Shown one piece after another: positions 17,335 to 27,229 of a stretch of 64,000 nt of DNA (within the stretch, counting starts at the first letter, position 1; the number at the start of each line of letters is the position of its first letter). Location: the NCBI GenBank assembly GCA_964410215.1, contig CAYPHA010000002.1, positions 62,001 through 126,000 on the forward strand. The letters are read 5' to 3'. The stretch is from CAYPHA01 sp964410215. GTDB taxonomy: Bacteria; Calditrichota; Calditrichia; Calditrichales; CAYPHA01. Under the pieces are notes generated by a model. That model was not told the origin of the DNA, ran no database searches, and saw only the letters and a program-made list of their open reading frames with translations. The translations under genes and the position numbers were made by a program.

Positions 17335-19611
17335 TTATTCTATAATGACTTCATCGAGGAATAGCCAGGATTTACCGCCGGCGCCAGGATGCCAATCCGG
17401 ACAGGTCTTAATGGATTCCGCATGAATGCGCAGATAGCGTATCATCATTTTTTTCATATCGGCCTTAAACTCATGTATGACGACATCCGGATTGTTTTCC
17501 GGGACGGCATGACGCACTTCGTCAATCTGTTTATAATCGTTACCGTCTTCCGAAGTATAAAAGGTGACCTTTTTGGGTAAAAAGATCCATGATCCGGTAT
17601 TTTTTATGAAACGAATACGAATTTCAGACAGCTCCTGCATATCCCCCAGATCAAAGTAGAGATCCGCATCCGTTCCTTCAAAGCCCTGCCACTGACCGTC
17701 GTTGAACATACCGGATCCTAAGACGCCGTCAACCATAGCATAGTAGCCGCCGGCTTTATATTTATAGCTGTAAGGGTATTCCATACGTGGTGGATGTCCG
17801 ACACCTTTGTGTCGATAGAATTTTATTGAATCCGTCAATCCGTATGGTTTTCCATTCTTAAAGGCTCTGCCCTTTAACACCATGGTTTTATTTAGAACAA
17901 TTTCTTCATTATATTCGCTGGATTGATAATCGGGCTCTGCGTTATCCAGCGTGTATCGCATTTCCAGATTTTTCTCACCCGTTTCCATGGTCACCAGACA
18001 GTTGTTGTTTACGGAATCAAAACGTGCGTAAACGGAAAGCGGTTTGGACTCCGGACCGTATTGGACACCCAGATAATCCAGACGCGGATAGTGTTGCTGG
18101 ACCCGCTGATAAAATTCATCATAACTGCGGCCGCCCGGTTGTGACCAGAGTACTTCCGCCATGGCCAGCATACGCGGGAACATCATGTAATCGATCCGTT
18201 CCTGGGGCGCACGTTCGGTCCACATATTGCATTCGCCACCGAGTATGTGCTTTTCTTCTTCATCCGTCAGCGCGGGCGGAACCGGTTCGAAGGAATAGAC
18301 CTGACGCAGATCGGTCACGCTGATGGGATAATCGAAATAGGCGTGACTGGTGGGCGACATGATCGCATCATGACCGGATTGGGCCGCCGCGATGCCGCCT
18401 TCCACACCACGCCAGGATTGTACGGTGGCACCCGGGGCCAGCCCGCCTTCTAGGATCTCATCCCACCCGATAATCTGCCGATCGTGCTTGTTCAGAAAGC
18501 GTTCCATGCGCGTAATGAAGTAACTCTGTAGTTCATGCTCATCGGCCAGCTTCTCCTTGCGGATACGACGCTGACATTTCGCACATTCCTCCCAGCGGTC
18601 CTTGGGACACTCATCTCCCCCGATATGTATATATTTCGAAGGGAATAAATCCATCACTTCCGTGAGCACATCTTCCAGGAATGCAAATGTCTTGTCGTTA
18701 CCGGCACAGTAAACGTCCTTATGCACACCCCATTGTGTCTGTACTTCAAAGGGTCCGCCGGTACAGGAATATTCGGGGTAGGCAGCCAGTGCCGCAACGG
18801 AATGACCGGGCATTTCGATTTCTGGAACCACATTTATATAGCGGCTCCGGGCATAGGCCACGACTTCTTTTATATCTTCCTGTGTGTAAAAGCCGCCATA
18901 ACGCTCACCATCCTCATAGGTCCGCCAGGCCCCGATGGTGGTCAGTTTTGGATATTTCCTGATTTCTATGCGCCAGCCCTGGTCTTCCGTCAGATGCCAG
19001 TGCAGGGTATTCATCTTATGATAGGCCAGCAGATCGATGTAGCGTTTCACGAAGTCTTTTGTCATGAAATGCCTGCCGCAATCGAGCAGCATGCCGCGCC
19101 AGGGAAAACGCGGTTTATCGACGATGGAAAGCGCCGGAACATCCACTTTTCCGGTCATGGTCTTCTTCTGGTTTTCTATTTCTGCGGGCATTAACTGGCG
19201 CAGAGTCTGAACACCACGGAACACACCGGCCGCTTCATTCGCCCGGAGGTGAATAAGCGATTCATTGATATCCAGCATATACCCCTCGTTACCGAGCGTA
19301 TCGGGTTCCGATACCAGTTCAAAAAAGATGGTGTTTCCGCCTGCACTTCCTGCTTCTTCTTCCATGCCGAGTGTTATGCCACTGCCTGAATTAACGAGGT
19401 TACTGAAATATGTCGCGATATGCTTCAGATCTGCACTTTCCTTGTCGATCCGGATATCCGTTCCAGCGCTTATAGTGAAACTTCCGGATTTTTCTTCCAC
19501 CAACTGGGGTTTGGGAATAACGGCGACGGGCCGTATTTCCAACTGGCAGGCACAAACCAGGCTTGTCAGAACGAATAGTACAATAAATCGTGTCATTATC
19601 ATGCCTTTCAT
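17335..19611 (-). CDS. Beta-N-acetylhexosaminidase (GH20) with C-terminal discoidin-like domain, lipoprotein
   Basis: This 758-residue lipoprotein (lipobox LVCAC near residue 20) has the GH20 layout. A small N-terminal alpha/beta domain spans about 30-155. The barrel starts at PRFPWRGMLLDCGRHF and contains HWHLTEDQGW and the catalytic Asp333-Glu334 pair in HIGGDEC. A chitobiase-type C-terminal beta domain follows at about 545-610, and a discoidin/F5-8-like module (about 615-758) ends GAGGKSWLFLDEVIIE. The enzyme removes terminal GlcNAc or GalNAc by substrate-assisted catalysis. Its last module resembles that of the sulfatase at 6043-7980. It precedes the fucosidase in the same direction with a 60-base gap, and a long intergenic region lies upstream. 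Confidence 0.95.
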   Translation of the reverse strand: MKGMIMTRFIVLFVLTSLVCACQLEIRPVAVIPKPQLVEEKSGSFTISAGTDIRIDKESADLKHIATYFSNLVNSGSGITLGMEEEAGSAGGNTIFFELVSEPDTLGNEGYMLDINESLIHLRANEAAGVFRGVQTLRQLMPAEIENQKKTMTGKVDVPALSIVDKPRFPWRGMLLDCGRHFMTKDFVKRYIDLLAYHKMNTLHWHLTEDQGWRIEIRKYPKLTTIGAWRTYEDGERYGGFYTQEDIKEVVAYARSRYINVVPEIEMPGHSVAALAAYPEYSCTGGPFEVQTQWGVHKDVYCAGNDKTFAFLEDVLTEVMDLFPSKYIHIGGDECPKDRWEECAKCQRRIRKEKLADEHELQSYFITRMERFLNKHDRQIIGWDEILEGGLAPGATVQSWRGVEGGIAAAQSGHDAIMSPTSHAYFDYPISVTDLRQVYSFEPVPPALTDEEEKHILGGECNMWTERAPQERIDYMMFPRMLAMAEVLWSQPGGRSYDEFYQRVQQHYPRLDYLGVQYGPESKPLSVYARFDSVNNNCLVTMETGEKNLEMRYTLDNAEPDYQSSEYNEEIVLNKTMVLKGRAFKNGKPYGLTDSIKFYRHKGVGHPPRMEYPYSYKYKAGGYYAMVDGVLGSGMFNDGQWQGFEGTDADLYFDLGDMQELSEIRIRFIKNTGSWIFLPKKVTFYTSEDGNDYKQIDEVRHAVPENNPDVVIHEFKADMKKMMIRYLRIHAESIKTCPDWHPGAGGKSWLFLDEVIIE

Positions 19612-20191
19612 TTAAAAATTGTGAAAATTACTTTCAACACCCTTAACCTGAGCCAGATATCAATGTCATTTTTCCACGGCTCCGCCATCTTACTTACAGT
19701 CAGTAACGGGAAGCCTGTCAAATATATCCGTAGTTTTTAAGGCCGGACTTGACGCAGCGGTACTGACTATAAAAAGATTTTATAGTTGAAAACCATCAGG
19801 AATCTGGTTTTGAACAGGATACACATCGTTTATTCTGACCCCGAACAAATCACAACCGGATGTACCAGACATGTACCTGAATTTTATTTATGGATAAATT
19901 GCCAGATCACCCTGAAAATTGCACGGAAACGCACGATCACAAGAATATTAATCCGCGAGCTTGTACAACCGAACGTTCATAATTATTGTTTTTTCAATAG
20001 GATTAACCAGATTTTACGTCAGTTTCTTTTTTGAAAAAACATTCTTTTTTGAAAATCGATTTTTGGACTATACATCACTTATAGTTCAGAAATCAATTAA
20101 AAGGATCGTTGTTTGGCGCTGATTTTGCGTAAGTTTTGAAGTCAAAGATAAGACGCGCGCCGGTTAAAGGCAAGAAATTAGGACGTGTAAA
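19612..20191. other. 580-bp intergenic region with AT-rich hairpins, no supported gene
   Basis: No reading frame here resembles a protein I know. The stretch contains a perfect 9-bp-arm hairpin ACTATAAAA-AGA-TTTTATAGT at 19766-19786 and a weaker inverted pair ACTATA/TATAGT at 20067-20085. It separates the ThuA-like gene from the GH20 gene and should contain the promoter of the GH20-fucosidase run. I see no confident -35/-10 pair. Confidence 0.5.
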
Positions 20192-21031
20192 TCATTGGCC
20201 CGGATAGACCGGTGACACCCATTTTTCCGCAGGCTGATACCGGCTGTCACTGGCCCAGCGTATACCCCGTTTCAGCATTTCATTCGCTTCGGGCACTTCC
20301 AGGTCAGCCGCCACATGGCCCAGAGATGTATAGAATATCCGTCCTTCCCCATACATTTTTTTCCAGGTAATGGGCATGGTGGATCCTTTAATCCATGGTG
20401 AGTGCTCCCCGCTGAAGGTCGTTGTCGCCAGTACCTTGACATTGGGATCCACATGCATATAGTATTGCTCGCTACGCATTTTGAAATCCGGAATGCCTTT
20501 TGTTACCTGATCGTTCTGATCTGTTATCTGAACCGTATAATCGATGATCCCTCCCGGATGGGCAACCCACTGCCCGCCTGTCATGAACTGGTATTCGGTA
20601 TTCTTACGAAAGGCATCGCACATGCCGCCGTGCCATCCGGCCATCCCGGCACCCTCCCGAACGGCTTTCAGAAGCCCCTGTTCCTGTTCCTTGGTTATTT
20701 CACCCCCCGTAAAGACCTGAATGATAAGATCGACGGATGACATATACTCCTCTTCCGTATAGACATCCAGTTTCGGTTCGACACGCACCCTGGCCCCTTC
20801 TTCTTCCAGCCAGGGTTTCAGGAGGTTCAGGCATTTTTCCGGTTCATGACCTTCCCAGCCGCCATAAACAAACAGTACGGATCGCCCCTCCAATGAAGGC
20901 AGCGGTGGAAACATTTCCGTTTCCTGCTCCGCGGACGTTTTTTTTGTACATGCCGATATGACCAGTAATAAAGCAAGTATGCTTATCAGGATTATATAAT
21001 ATAAGTTGATGTGTGTTCGGGAAATAATCAT
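20192..21031 (-). CDS. ThuA-like domain lipoprotein
   Basis: This 279-residue protein has a lipoprotein signal (VISACTKK, Cys28). The rest matches the ThuA (trehalose-utilisation-like, glutamine-amidotransferase-fold) domain: VLFVYGGWEGHEPEKC at the start, GAGMAGWHGGMCDAF at the nucleophile elbow position, QWVAHPGG, and YTSLGH near the end. ThuA proteins occur in sugar-catabolic loci and have been linked to oxidation or hydrolysis of keto-sugars, but their reaction is poorly defined. AAAGGTAG before the ATG serves as ribosome binding site. The DUF1080 protein at 30719-31456 belongs to a family that often travels with ThuA domains. Confidence 0.85.
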   Translation of the reverse strand: MIISRTHINLYYIILISILALLLVISACTKKTSAEQETEMFPPLPSLEGRSVLFVYGGWEGHEPEKCLNLLKPWLEEEGARVRVEPKLDVYTEEEYMSSVDLIIQVFTGGEITKEQEQGLLKAVREGAGMAGWHGGMCDAFRKNTEYQFMTGGQWVAHPGGIIDYTVQITDQNDQVTKGIPDFKMRSEQYYMHVDPNVKVLATTTFSGEHSPWIKGSTMPITWKKMYGEGRIFYTSLGHVAADLEVPEANEMLKRGIRWASDSRYQPAEKWVSPVYPGQ

Positions 21032-21160
21032 CTTTTGGCTACCTTTCCTTTAAAGAACCGGATTGTTTTGTATAAATAACACAGATCGTTTGCGATACCG
21101 GAATTTACACAAGGCTGTTTATTTTACGCAACAATATAGCAAAATTTTGATTCATCTGCT

Positions 21161-22750
21161 TTAATGCTCCGGGAAAAACATGGAATTCATAAATAAGTCG
21201 TTAAAATCCGGTCGCATCGACAGTTCAACATATTCCGCCCTTGCCAGAACGCGGTCCACCTCGGGTTCAAAATCCAGGGATTTCAGCGACAAAAGGGCAC
21301 CCGTTCCGGCGCTGTTGCCAACCGGTATGATATTATCCTTCAGTTCCGCCGGTAATAAACCGATCCGTACGGCGCTGTCAGAGCGGATATAGTTACCGAA
21401 GCCACCGGCCAGGTAAACGGCGTCAATCGCATCAAAAGAAACGCCCGCTACTCCCATCAATGTTTGGATGCCGGCGTATATGGCTGATTTAGCCAGTTGT
21501 AACTCACGGATATCTTTCTGAGTTATCACAATATCATGATCGGTAGCGGTAGCATCCTTCTTTTCAACGACAAAATCGGCATCGAGTATGCCGGAAAAAT
21601 CGATCACACCGGTATCCAGCATAAAGGCAATAATATCAATCAATCCGGAACCGCAGATTCCGACCGCTTTTTTATGACCGATGGTTTCATAGCGGCCTTC
21701 GACATATTCCGAGATTGCGCCCTGTACACCGCCCACCCCGCATTCAATCCGCGCCCCCTCGAAAGCCGGACCGGCCGCCGTCGCACAACAGTACAAAACA
21801 TCCCTGTTTCCCAGGGCAATTTCCCCGTTCGTGCCGATGTCAATATATAGCGTATAGTGTTCCTTATCCATTATATCGGTAGCTGCGATACCGGCGATAA
21901 TATCCGCACCGACATATCCGGCAATGGAAGGCAGTATCCGTATGTGCGCAGCAGGATGTATCTGCAGACCCAGTTCGGTTCCTCTTAACATCTTCTGTTC
22001 TGTGAATACCGGCGTATACGGAGCAAAGGCAATCGGAGAGGGATTCACGCCGAGCAGCAGATGCAGCATAACCGTATTTCCCACGACTGTCATCAGATAA
22101 ATCTGCTCTGTGCGAAGACCCGCTTTCCGGCACACCGTTCTGACCGCCTTGTTGATTCCGGTGATCACTTCTTTCTGCAACACAGAGACACCCTCCTCTT
22201 CCCGTATGCCGTATTCAATCCGTGAAATAACATCGGCCCCGTAGTTTCCCTGAGGATTCAGAACAGAAATCTTTTCTATCAGTTCATAGGTCATCAGGTT
22301 CACGAGGTAGAAAGCCATCGTCGTTGTACCGATATCCAGGGCGACGCCGAATGCTTCTGTGTCATCCGGGTCATCCTTTTCGTGCAGCAGTACTCCCTTA
22401 AAAGTAACGCCGCGTTTACCACCATTATCAATAAACGCGATTCCGGAATGGTTCCTGAGCACTCTGGCATGCGGATTTAACTGATCCAGGATGACATAAT
22501 CATGCAGATCCGGGATGTAAAGTTCAAGGTTCTGATTAATTGTATATTGGCAGGCCAGGATGGTTTCATTATTATCAAGGACTACCCTGCATTTTTTACA
22601 ACTCCCCTTACCACCACAGGATGCCTGTACGAGGATCCCGTTTCTCTGCAGAACTGCCAGCAGCAGTTCCCCTTCCCGCGCTTTCAGATCCACTGTAGCA
22701 CGGCCACTGTTTACATTTACATGAATCGTGTCGTCTGAATTTTTTACCAT
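21161..22750 (-). CDS. Corrinoid-protein reductive activator-like (RACo/DUF4445) Fe-S ATPase
   Basis: This 529-residue protein has an N-terminal [2Fe-2S] plant-ferredoxin domain with ligands Cys45, Cys51, Cys54 and Cys67 (ASCGGKGSCKKC, then LAC). A linker region follows (about 80-130), then the ASKHA-fold domain beginning GVALDIGTTTMAFYL with YIDIGTNGEIALG and YLAGGFGNYI. This is the RACo architecture: ATP-driven reductive reactivation of cob(II)amide to cob(I)amide on corrinoid methyltransferase proteins. No corrinoid protein or B12 methyltransferase lies next to it; the URO-D-like gene at 4296-5324 is the only possible partner in the window. It starts 12 bases after the GH2 gene stop, so it shares its transcript. 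A role in demethylating methylated sugars or methoxy groups is speculation. Confidence 0.88.
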   Translation of the reverse strand: MVKNSDDTIHVNVNSGRATVDLKAREGELLLAVLQRNGILVQASCGGKGSCKKCRVVLDNNETILACQYTINQNLELYIPDLHDYVILDQLNPHARVLRNHSGIAFIDNGGKRGVTFKGVLLHEKDDPDDTEAFGVALDIGTTTMAFYLVNLMTYELIEKISVLNPQGNYGADVISRIEYGIREEEGVSVLQKEVITGINKAVRTVCRKAGLRTEQIYLMTVVGNTVMLHLLLGVNPSPIAFAPYTPVFTEQKMLRGTELGLQIHPAAHIRILPSIAGYVGADIIAGIAATDIMDKEHYTLYIDIGTNGEIALGNRDVLYCCATAAGPAFEGARIECGVGGVQGAISEYVEGRYETIGHKKAVGICGSGLIDIIAFMLDTGVIDFSGILDADFVVEKKDATATDHDIVITQKDIRELQLAKSAIYAGIQTLMGVAGVSFDAIDAVYLAGGFGNYIRSDSAVRIGLLPAELKDNIIPVGNSAGTGALLSLKSLDFEPEVDRVLARAEYVELSMRPDFNDLFMNSMFFPEH

Positions 22751-22762
22751 TCATTTAACCAT

Positions 22763-25285
22763 CTACTTATAACGTAATTCATCCCGTAGTATTTTTTTCC
22801 CGGTACCGGGTCCTTCATACTTAACCTCCAGTCCTTGACCACCCATTCCCTGGAAGAATTCAACGACAATGGGATGAGCGCCACGGGCCAATGCAATCTG
22901 ACCGGATTTTTCCGTCATCCCATGATGAAAATCATTATTTACCACGAGCCGGTCATGGATATACAATTTGGAACCATCATCGGAGTTGCTGAAAAAAGTG
23001 TAAACACCATCCTCCGGGATAGTCACATAGCCCTCGAAGCGCAGCATAAAATACGTCTCCCTTTCGGCGGCATCCGTATTCATGAGGTCTGTTGTGCCCA
23101 TCGTTTTGGCTTCATAACTGCCGAAGTCCGGCAGTGCTTCCAATGCGCTGTCCGAATATTCATAGTAGTTGTAGCGCACACCTTTTTTAAGGGCGCCGGC
23201 CTCAACAGCTTTGGTGATGTTTACTTTCCGGAACGTTCTCCGGCTGACCACACTTACCGAACCATCCGGCCAGTATGTTTTTGCTTTAATAGTGGCCGTT
23301 TTATCTAACGTTACCGGGCCGTCGTATAATCGGGCTGTTTTTTCGGGTTCAGATCCATCCATAGTAAAATAGATATCACCCTGCTGCAACTCATTATTGA
23401 GCCGGAAATCCAGGGTATTCAGGAAAATATCATGTTTAGATTGAATCACGGGCGGAAGATAACCTTCCGCGAGTCTGGAAACCGTCTCCGGATCCATTTT
23501 AACGACCGCCCTGTCATAGGTCAGCAGCCCGTTCACTTCCACCTCGACATCCGTTGTCTGTGTATACACGGCTGCGGACAATCCCCGATCAATCATACCC
23601 TGGAGTTCCCGCAACAAGTCTGTGTAGGCCGTCGTAAGTTCTTCGCTGTTTGTATAGCTTCTGTATCCCCAGTTATCCGATTGCTGCCAGGTATGCCCTT
23701 CCAGCGGCAGACCCAGTCCACCGAATTCACCCAATACGATAGCCCGTTTCTCTTCCGGTTCGGGCATAGCCGGTCCCGGATAAGCGTGAATGTCATGAAT
23801 GTCGCCCACACCGCGGTCTGTCCATCCGCTGGCCGGATTCACGAGGCGTGTGGGATCTTTTGTCATAATCAGATTAGTAATCTCCTCCGTTTTGAATTGC
23901 CCCCATCCTTCATTGAACGGCACCCAGACCACGATACTCGGATGATGACTGAACTGGTCGATCATTTCGAACAGTTCCGTTGTATAGATCCGGGCTGATT
24001 CTTCGGAACGAACGGCATCGGGGTCATCCGGTCCGATATATTCGCCGCCGCTGGGCATATCCTGCCAGACCAGCAGTCCGAGTTTATCACACCAGTAGTA
24101 CCAGCGGGCCGGCTCAATCTTCACGTGCTTCCTGGCCATATTGAAACCGAGTTTCTTCGTCACCTCGATATCATAGCGCAAAGCTTCATCAGTCGGGGCG
24201 GTATAGAGCCCGTCGGGCCACCATCCCTGATCGAGGGGACCAAACTGAAAGACAAATTCATTGTTCAGCATCATACGCGTGATGCCGTCGGCGTCTTTTC
24301 CAAGTGCTATTTTCCGCATTCCAAAATAACTGTCCACCCGGTCTACCGGTTTGTCATTATGCAAAAGAACAACTTCCAGATCATAAAGAGTGGGCGAATC
24401 GGGTGACCAGAGTTTCTGATCCGGCACCGGCACTTTAATCAGTGTACCGGGTTTGTTCTTATCTCCGGCAATTGCATTTCCTTCTTCCTTAACCTTAATT
24501 TCAACAGCGTGTTCCTTTGAAACAGCCCCGATATCCACCACCACACTGACACTGCTTTCATCAATATCCGGTATTATTTTCAGCGCATGGATCCATCCTT
24601 CATCCATAGGAACCGGTTCGAGCCAGACGGTCTGCCAGATGCCGGTAACAGCCGTATACCAGATCCCCCCGGGGCTGGAGACCTGTTTTCCGCGCGGTTG
24701 CTCGCCGGTATCCGTTGGATCCCATACCGCCACAACCAGCGTCTGTTCACCTCCCTCGTTTAAAGCCGCTGTTATATCCAGCGAAAAAGCATCATACCCC
24801 CCGCGGTGTTCACCAACCATGATTCCATTCACCCAGACCGTTGTTTCCCAGTCCACCGCTCCGAAATTTAAAAGGATGCGTTTATTCTGCCAGTCCGACG
24901 GAATATGAAAACTGCGCCGGTACCAGAGACGCTGATCCGGCTCTACCGACCGTTTTACGCCCGACAGCGCTGACTCCACCGGAAAAGGAACCAGAATAGT
25001 ACCTTCAAACGTATCCACCCTGAGTTTATTTTTATCAACAATCGCGTATTCCCATAAGCCGTTCAGGTTCTGCCATTCCGCCCGCACCATGTTCGGACGC
25101 GGATATTCCGGCAGGACATTCGCGGGATCGAATTTCTGACTCCATTTTGTTAACAGATTATGTTCGGGTATCTGCCAATCCTGCCTGACACAACCAATGT
25201 TCATCAGAATTCCTCCCAAAAGAATAGATGCTGACACGACGTAAACAGGCCAATTTTTCCATTGATTGTTAAAAGGTAGCATCAT
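22763..25285 (-). CDS. Glycoside hydrolase family 2 lipoprotein with C-terminal PA14 domain
   Basis: This 840-residue lipoprotein (lipobox NIGCV, Cys32) starts with the GH2 sugar-binding domain (NLNGLWEYAI, WYRRSFHIP, VWVNG), followed by the immunoglobulin-like domain and the barrel. Glu459 in PFNEGWGQ is the acid/base and Glu520 in VLGEFGG the nucleophile. After the barrel comes a chitobiase C-terminal-like beta domain (YFTMDGSEPEKTARLYDG, about 625-680), then a PA14 module (about 700-840) with FFSNSDDGSKLYIHD. The enzyme probably removes beta-linked galactose, glucuronate or a similar sugar outside the inner membrane. It is the first gene of its run and the RACo-like gene follows after 12 bases. 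Confidence 0.93.
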   Translation of the reverse strand: MMLPFNNQWKNWPVYVVSASILLGGILMNIGCVRQDWQIPEHNLLTKWSQKFDPANVLPEYPRPNMVRAEWQNLNGLWEYAIVDKNKLRVDTFEGTILVPFPVESALSGVKRSVEPDQRLWYRRSFHIPSDWQNKRILLNFGAVDWETTVWVNGIMVGEHRGGYDAFSLDITAALNEGGEQTLVVAVWDPTDTGEQPRGKQVSSPGGIWYTAVTGIWQTVWLEPVPMDEGWIHALKIIPDIDESSVSVVVDIGAVSKEHAVEIKVKEEGNAIAGDKNKPGTLIKVPVPDQKLWSPDSPTLYDLEVVLLHNDKPVDRVDSYFGMRKIALGKDADGITRMMLNNEFVFQFGPLDQGWWPDGLYTAPTDEALRYDIEVTKKLGFNMARKHVKIEPARWYYWCDKLGLLVWQDMPSGGEYIGPDDPDAVRSEESARIYTTELFEMIDQFSHHPSIVVWVPFNEGWGQFKTEEITNLIMTKDPTRLVNPASGWTDRGVGDIHDIHAYPGPAMPEPEEKRAIVLGEFGGLGLPLEGHTWQQSDNWGYRSYTNSEELTTAYTDLLRELQGMIDRGLSAAVYTQTTDVEVEVNGLLTYDRAVVKMDPETVSRLAEGYLPPVIQSKHDIFLNTLDFRLNNELQQGDIYFTMDGSEPEKTARLYDGPVTLDKTATIKAKTYWPDGSVSVVSRRTFRKVNITKAVEAGALKKGVRYNYYEYSDSALEALPDFGSYEAKTMGTTDLMNTDAAERETYFMLRFEGYVTIPEDGVYTFFSNSDDGSKLYIHDRLVVNNDFHHGMTEKSGQIALARGAHPIVVEFFQGMGGQGLEVKYEGPGTGKKILRDELRYK

Positions 25286-25358
25286 TTTCTCCTTTTAAAA
25301 AACGATTTACATTGCTCTATTGCATGATAAATAACATTGAATCGTATCATTTTTCGCT

Positions 25359-26528
25359 TTATACAGGTATATTCATCAATTTTTCATATAAGCGTGATGA
25401 TCCCGTCTGAATAATTTCCTGAATGATCCTGAATGTCGTGTTACCCACTCCTTTGATTTTAAGAATGTCCGACGGGTTGAGGCTATCGATGGGAGCGTGC
25501 AACTGTGATATGCCATAGGCCGCATAACCGTATGGGCTTTTCTGATTTTTCAATTTAAGCAAATAATCCAGGTGTTCCAGAATAATGATGATAAAATCGT
25601 TGCGGCTGACCAGCTTTTTATATATCTGCGGAGGCATCCGTTTCGGCAGGTTCAACAATGCTGCAATTTTATCAAACAGTTCATGCACACCCTGGTAATA
25701 ATCCGTTCTGGGCTCTCCCCATTGGCTTTCCGAAGAATAGAGCAGATCATATTCAGGGAGCAGCTCCGGATAATGATCTTTGATCACATTCAGAAAATAA
25801 TCTTTTTGTCGTCCCGGTTTCAGTGTCATGGGACCGAAAATAACGAAATCAACACCCGCCTCTTTACCGGCTTCCATGGTCCGTTGCATAGATTCAGCAT
25901 GATCTGTAATAAAGGGAATCACCGGCATCAGGAACATGCCGCAGGTGATACCTGCCTGCTTTAGTCTGCGAATGGTTGCCAGCCGTTCCGATGGTTTTGC
26001 GGTACCCGGTTCAAAAATATCACTGACCTTTTCATCGGCGGTTGCGAAACTGAAGCTGACGACAGATTCAGCATACTGATTAATTTGCTTGAGCAAATCC
26101 AGATCACGTTCTACCAGACTTGATTTTGTCAGAACATGAACAGCATGTCCATATTTCAGAATGAGCTCAAGCGTCTGCCTTGCCAACCGATATTTTTCTT
26201 CGGCGGGCTGATAGACATCACACACCCCGCCTCCCAACATGATAAAACTACGCGGCATCGATTTACGCTTACGCTTCGGATCAAGTTCTTTATTCAGCAG
26301 CTCCGGCGCATTGCGTTTAACAGCGATATGCTGTCCAAAGGCGCTGTCAACCTGATATTTTTCAGTCCGGCCATCACAATATGCACAATTATGCGAGCAA
26401 CCCCTGTAAAGGTTTAATCCGTAATGTGAAATAAACCAGCTATCTATTTTTTTATGTGTACGAAGAATTGATTTCGCTTCGATTTCTTCGATATGAAAGG
26501 AATCCGTCACCGACTTTGTTGCCACCAT
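25359..26528 (-). CDS. SPL-family radical SAM protein
   Basis: This 389-residue protein carries the radical SAM cluster motif CSHNCAYC (Cys44, Cys48, Cys51) in the context GLNLYRGCSHNCAYC, typical of the spore-photoproduct-lyase-like branch (Rv2578c type). VLTKSSLVERDLDLL and FSFATAD are further branch features. The C-terminal 45 residues contain a helix-hairpin-helix-like segment (ILKIKGVGNTTFRIIQEII), suggesting nucleic-acid binding. It lacks the SPASM cysteine array, so it is not a sulfatase-maturing enzyme despite the many sulfatases nearby. Substrate is unknown; DNA or RNA modification or repair is plausible. Confidence 0.85.
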   Translation of the reverse strand: MVATKSVTDSFHIEEIEAKSILRTHKKIDSWFISHYGLNLYRGCSHNCAYCDGRTEKYQVDSAFGQHIAVKRNAPELLNKELDPKRKRKSMPRSFIMLGGGVCDVYQPAEEKYRLARQTLELILKYGHAVHVLTKSSLVERDLDLLKQINQYAESVVSFSFATADEKVSDIFEPGTAKPSERLATIRRLKQAGITCGMFLMPVIPFITDHAESMQRTMEAGKEAGVDFVIFGPMTLKPGRQKDYFLNVIKDHYPELLPEYDLLYSSESQWGEPRTDYYQGVHELFDKIAALLNLPKRMPPQIYKKLVSRNDFIIIILEHLDYLLKLKNQKSPYGYAAYGISQLHAPIDSLNPSDILKIKGVGNTTFRIIQEIIQTGSSRLYEKLMNIPV

Positions 26529-26539
26529 ATTTATGATTG

Positions 26540-27229
26540 CTATTCCGGCATATTCTCTTCGCCCACGACAAGGGTCGCTCGTTCGATGCCTTCCAGCGCA
26601 CCGAGTTCACTGATAAAGGCCTGGCTCTGTTTTCCTCTGCGCAGACGGACTTTAAAGGATAGCTCCAGGAATTGTCCTAAACGGGCCGATCGCAGGTTGA
26701 GCATGGTATAATCCCCAAGATATTTCCTGAAGACGGGAACGTAAACCGGTTCTTCCACATCGTTTGGTACCATCCAGAATTTTAACAGGTATTCGTTCTG
26801 CTCCTTTACGGCATAGCGTGTCCAGTATAAAACTAAAATCACAAGGGCGATTATGGGCACGGCGACCATACCGATCAGGTGGTTGCCGGCCCCGGCGGCC
26901 ATACCGGCGGCAAGCGCGAAAAAGACAAAGGCGATATCGCGGCTGTCCTTCAACGCCGTCCTGAAGCGGATGATCGACATGGCACCGACGAGTCCGAAAG
27001 CTCTCGCCAGGTTATTCCCGATAACCATAATCACCACTGCAGTAACCATGGATATAATGATCAGGGTATTTACAAAATCGGCCGTATAGGAAAATCCTTT
27101 ATAGGTATAGCGATACAGCGTGGCAATGAGCATACCGTAAATAAACGCCGTGATAATATTGACAAACACATCAAATAACAATATGGTAGGCATCGTCGTA
27201 TTCAGTGCCTCGAGGATTCCGTTATTCAT
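26540..27229 (-). CDS. DUF4956 membrane protein
   Basis: This 229-residue protein has about four to five hydrophobic helices in the first 150 residues, including FGLVGAMSIIRFRTALKDSRDIAFVFFALAAGMA split across helices 3 and 4. The GAMSIIRFRT...SRDIAF pattern is the hallmark of DUF4956. The C-terminal 80 residues are a cytoplasmic ACT-like alpha/beta segment. DUF4956 proteins are regularly encoded beside VTC-domain polyphosphate polymerase-like proteins, as here, where the two genes overlap by four bases (ATGA). Function is unknown; a channel or transporter linked to polyphosphate or to a surface polymer is possible. Confidence 0.87.
   Translation of the reverse strand: MNNGILEALNTTMPTILLFDVFVNIITAFIYGMLIATLYRYTYKGFSYTADFVNTLIIISMVTAVVIMVIGNNLARAFGLVGAMSIIRFRTALKDSRDIAFVFFALAAGMAAGAGNHLIGMVAVPIIALVILVLYWTRYAVKEQNEYLLKFWMVPNDVEEPVYVPVFRKYLGDYTMLNLRSARLGQFLELSFKVRLRRGKQSQAFISELGALEGIERATLVVGEENMPE

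Noticed and set aside
19786..20034. An 82-residue plus-strand frame in the 580-bp intergenic region
   Set aside because: No ribosome binding site, no family resemblance, and it starts inside a perfect hairpin.
25359..26528. Radical SAM gene as the maturase of the four sulfatases
   Set aside because: It belongs to the SPL-like branch and lacks the SPASM cysteines of anaerobic sulfatase-maturing enzymes.
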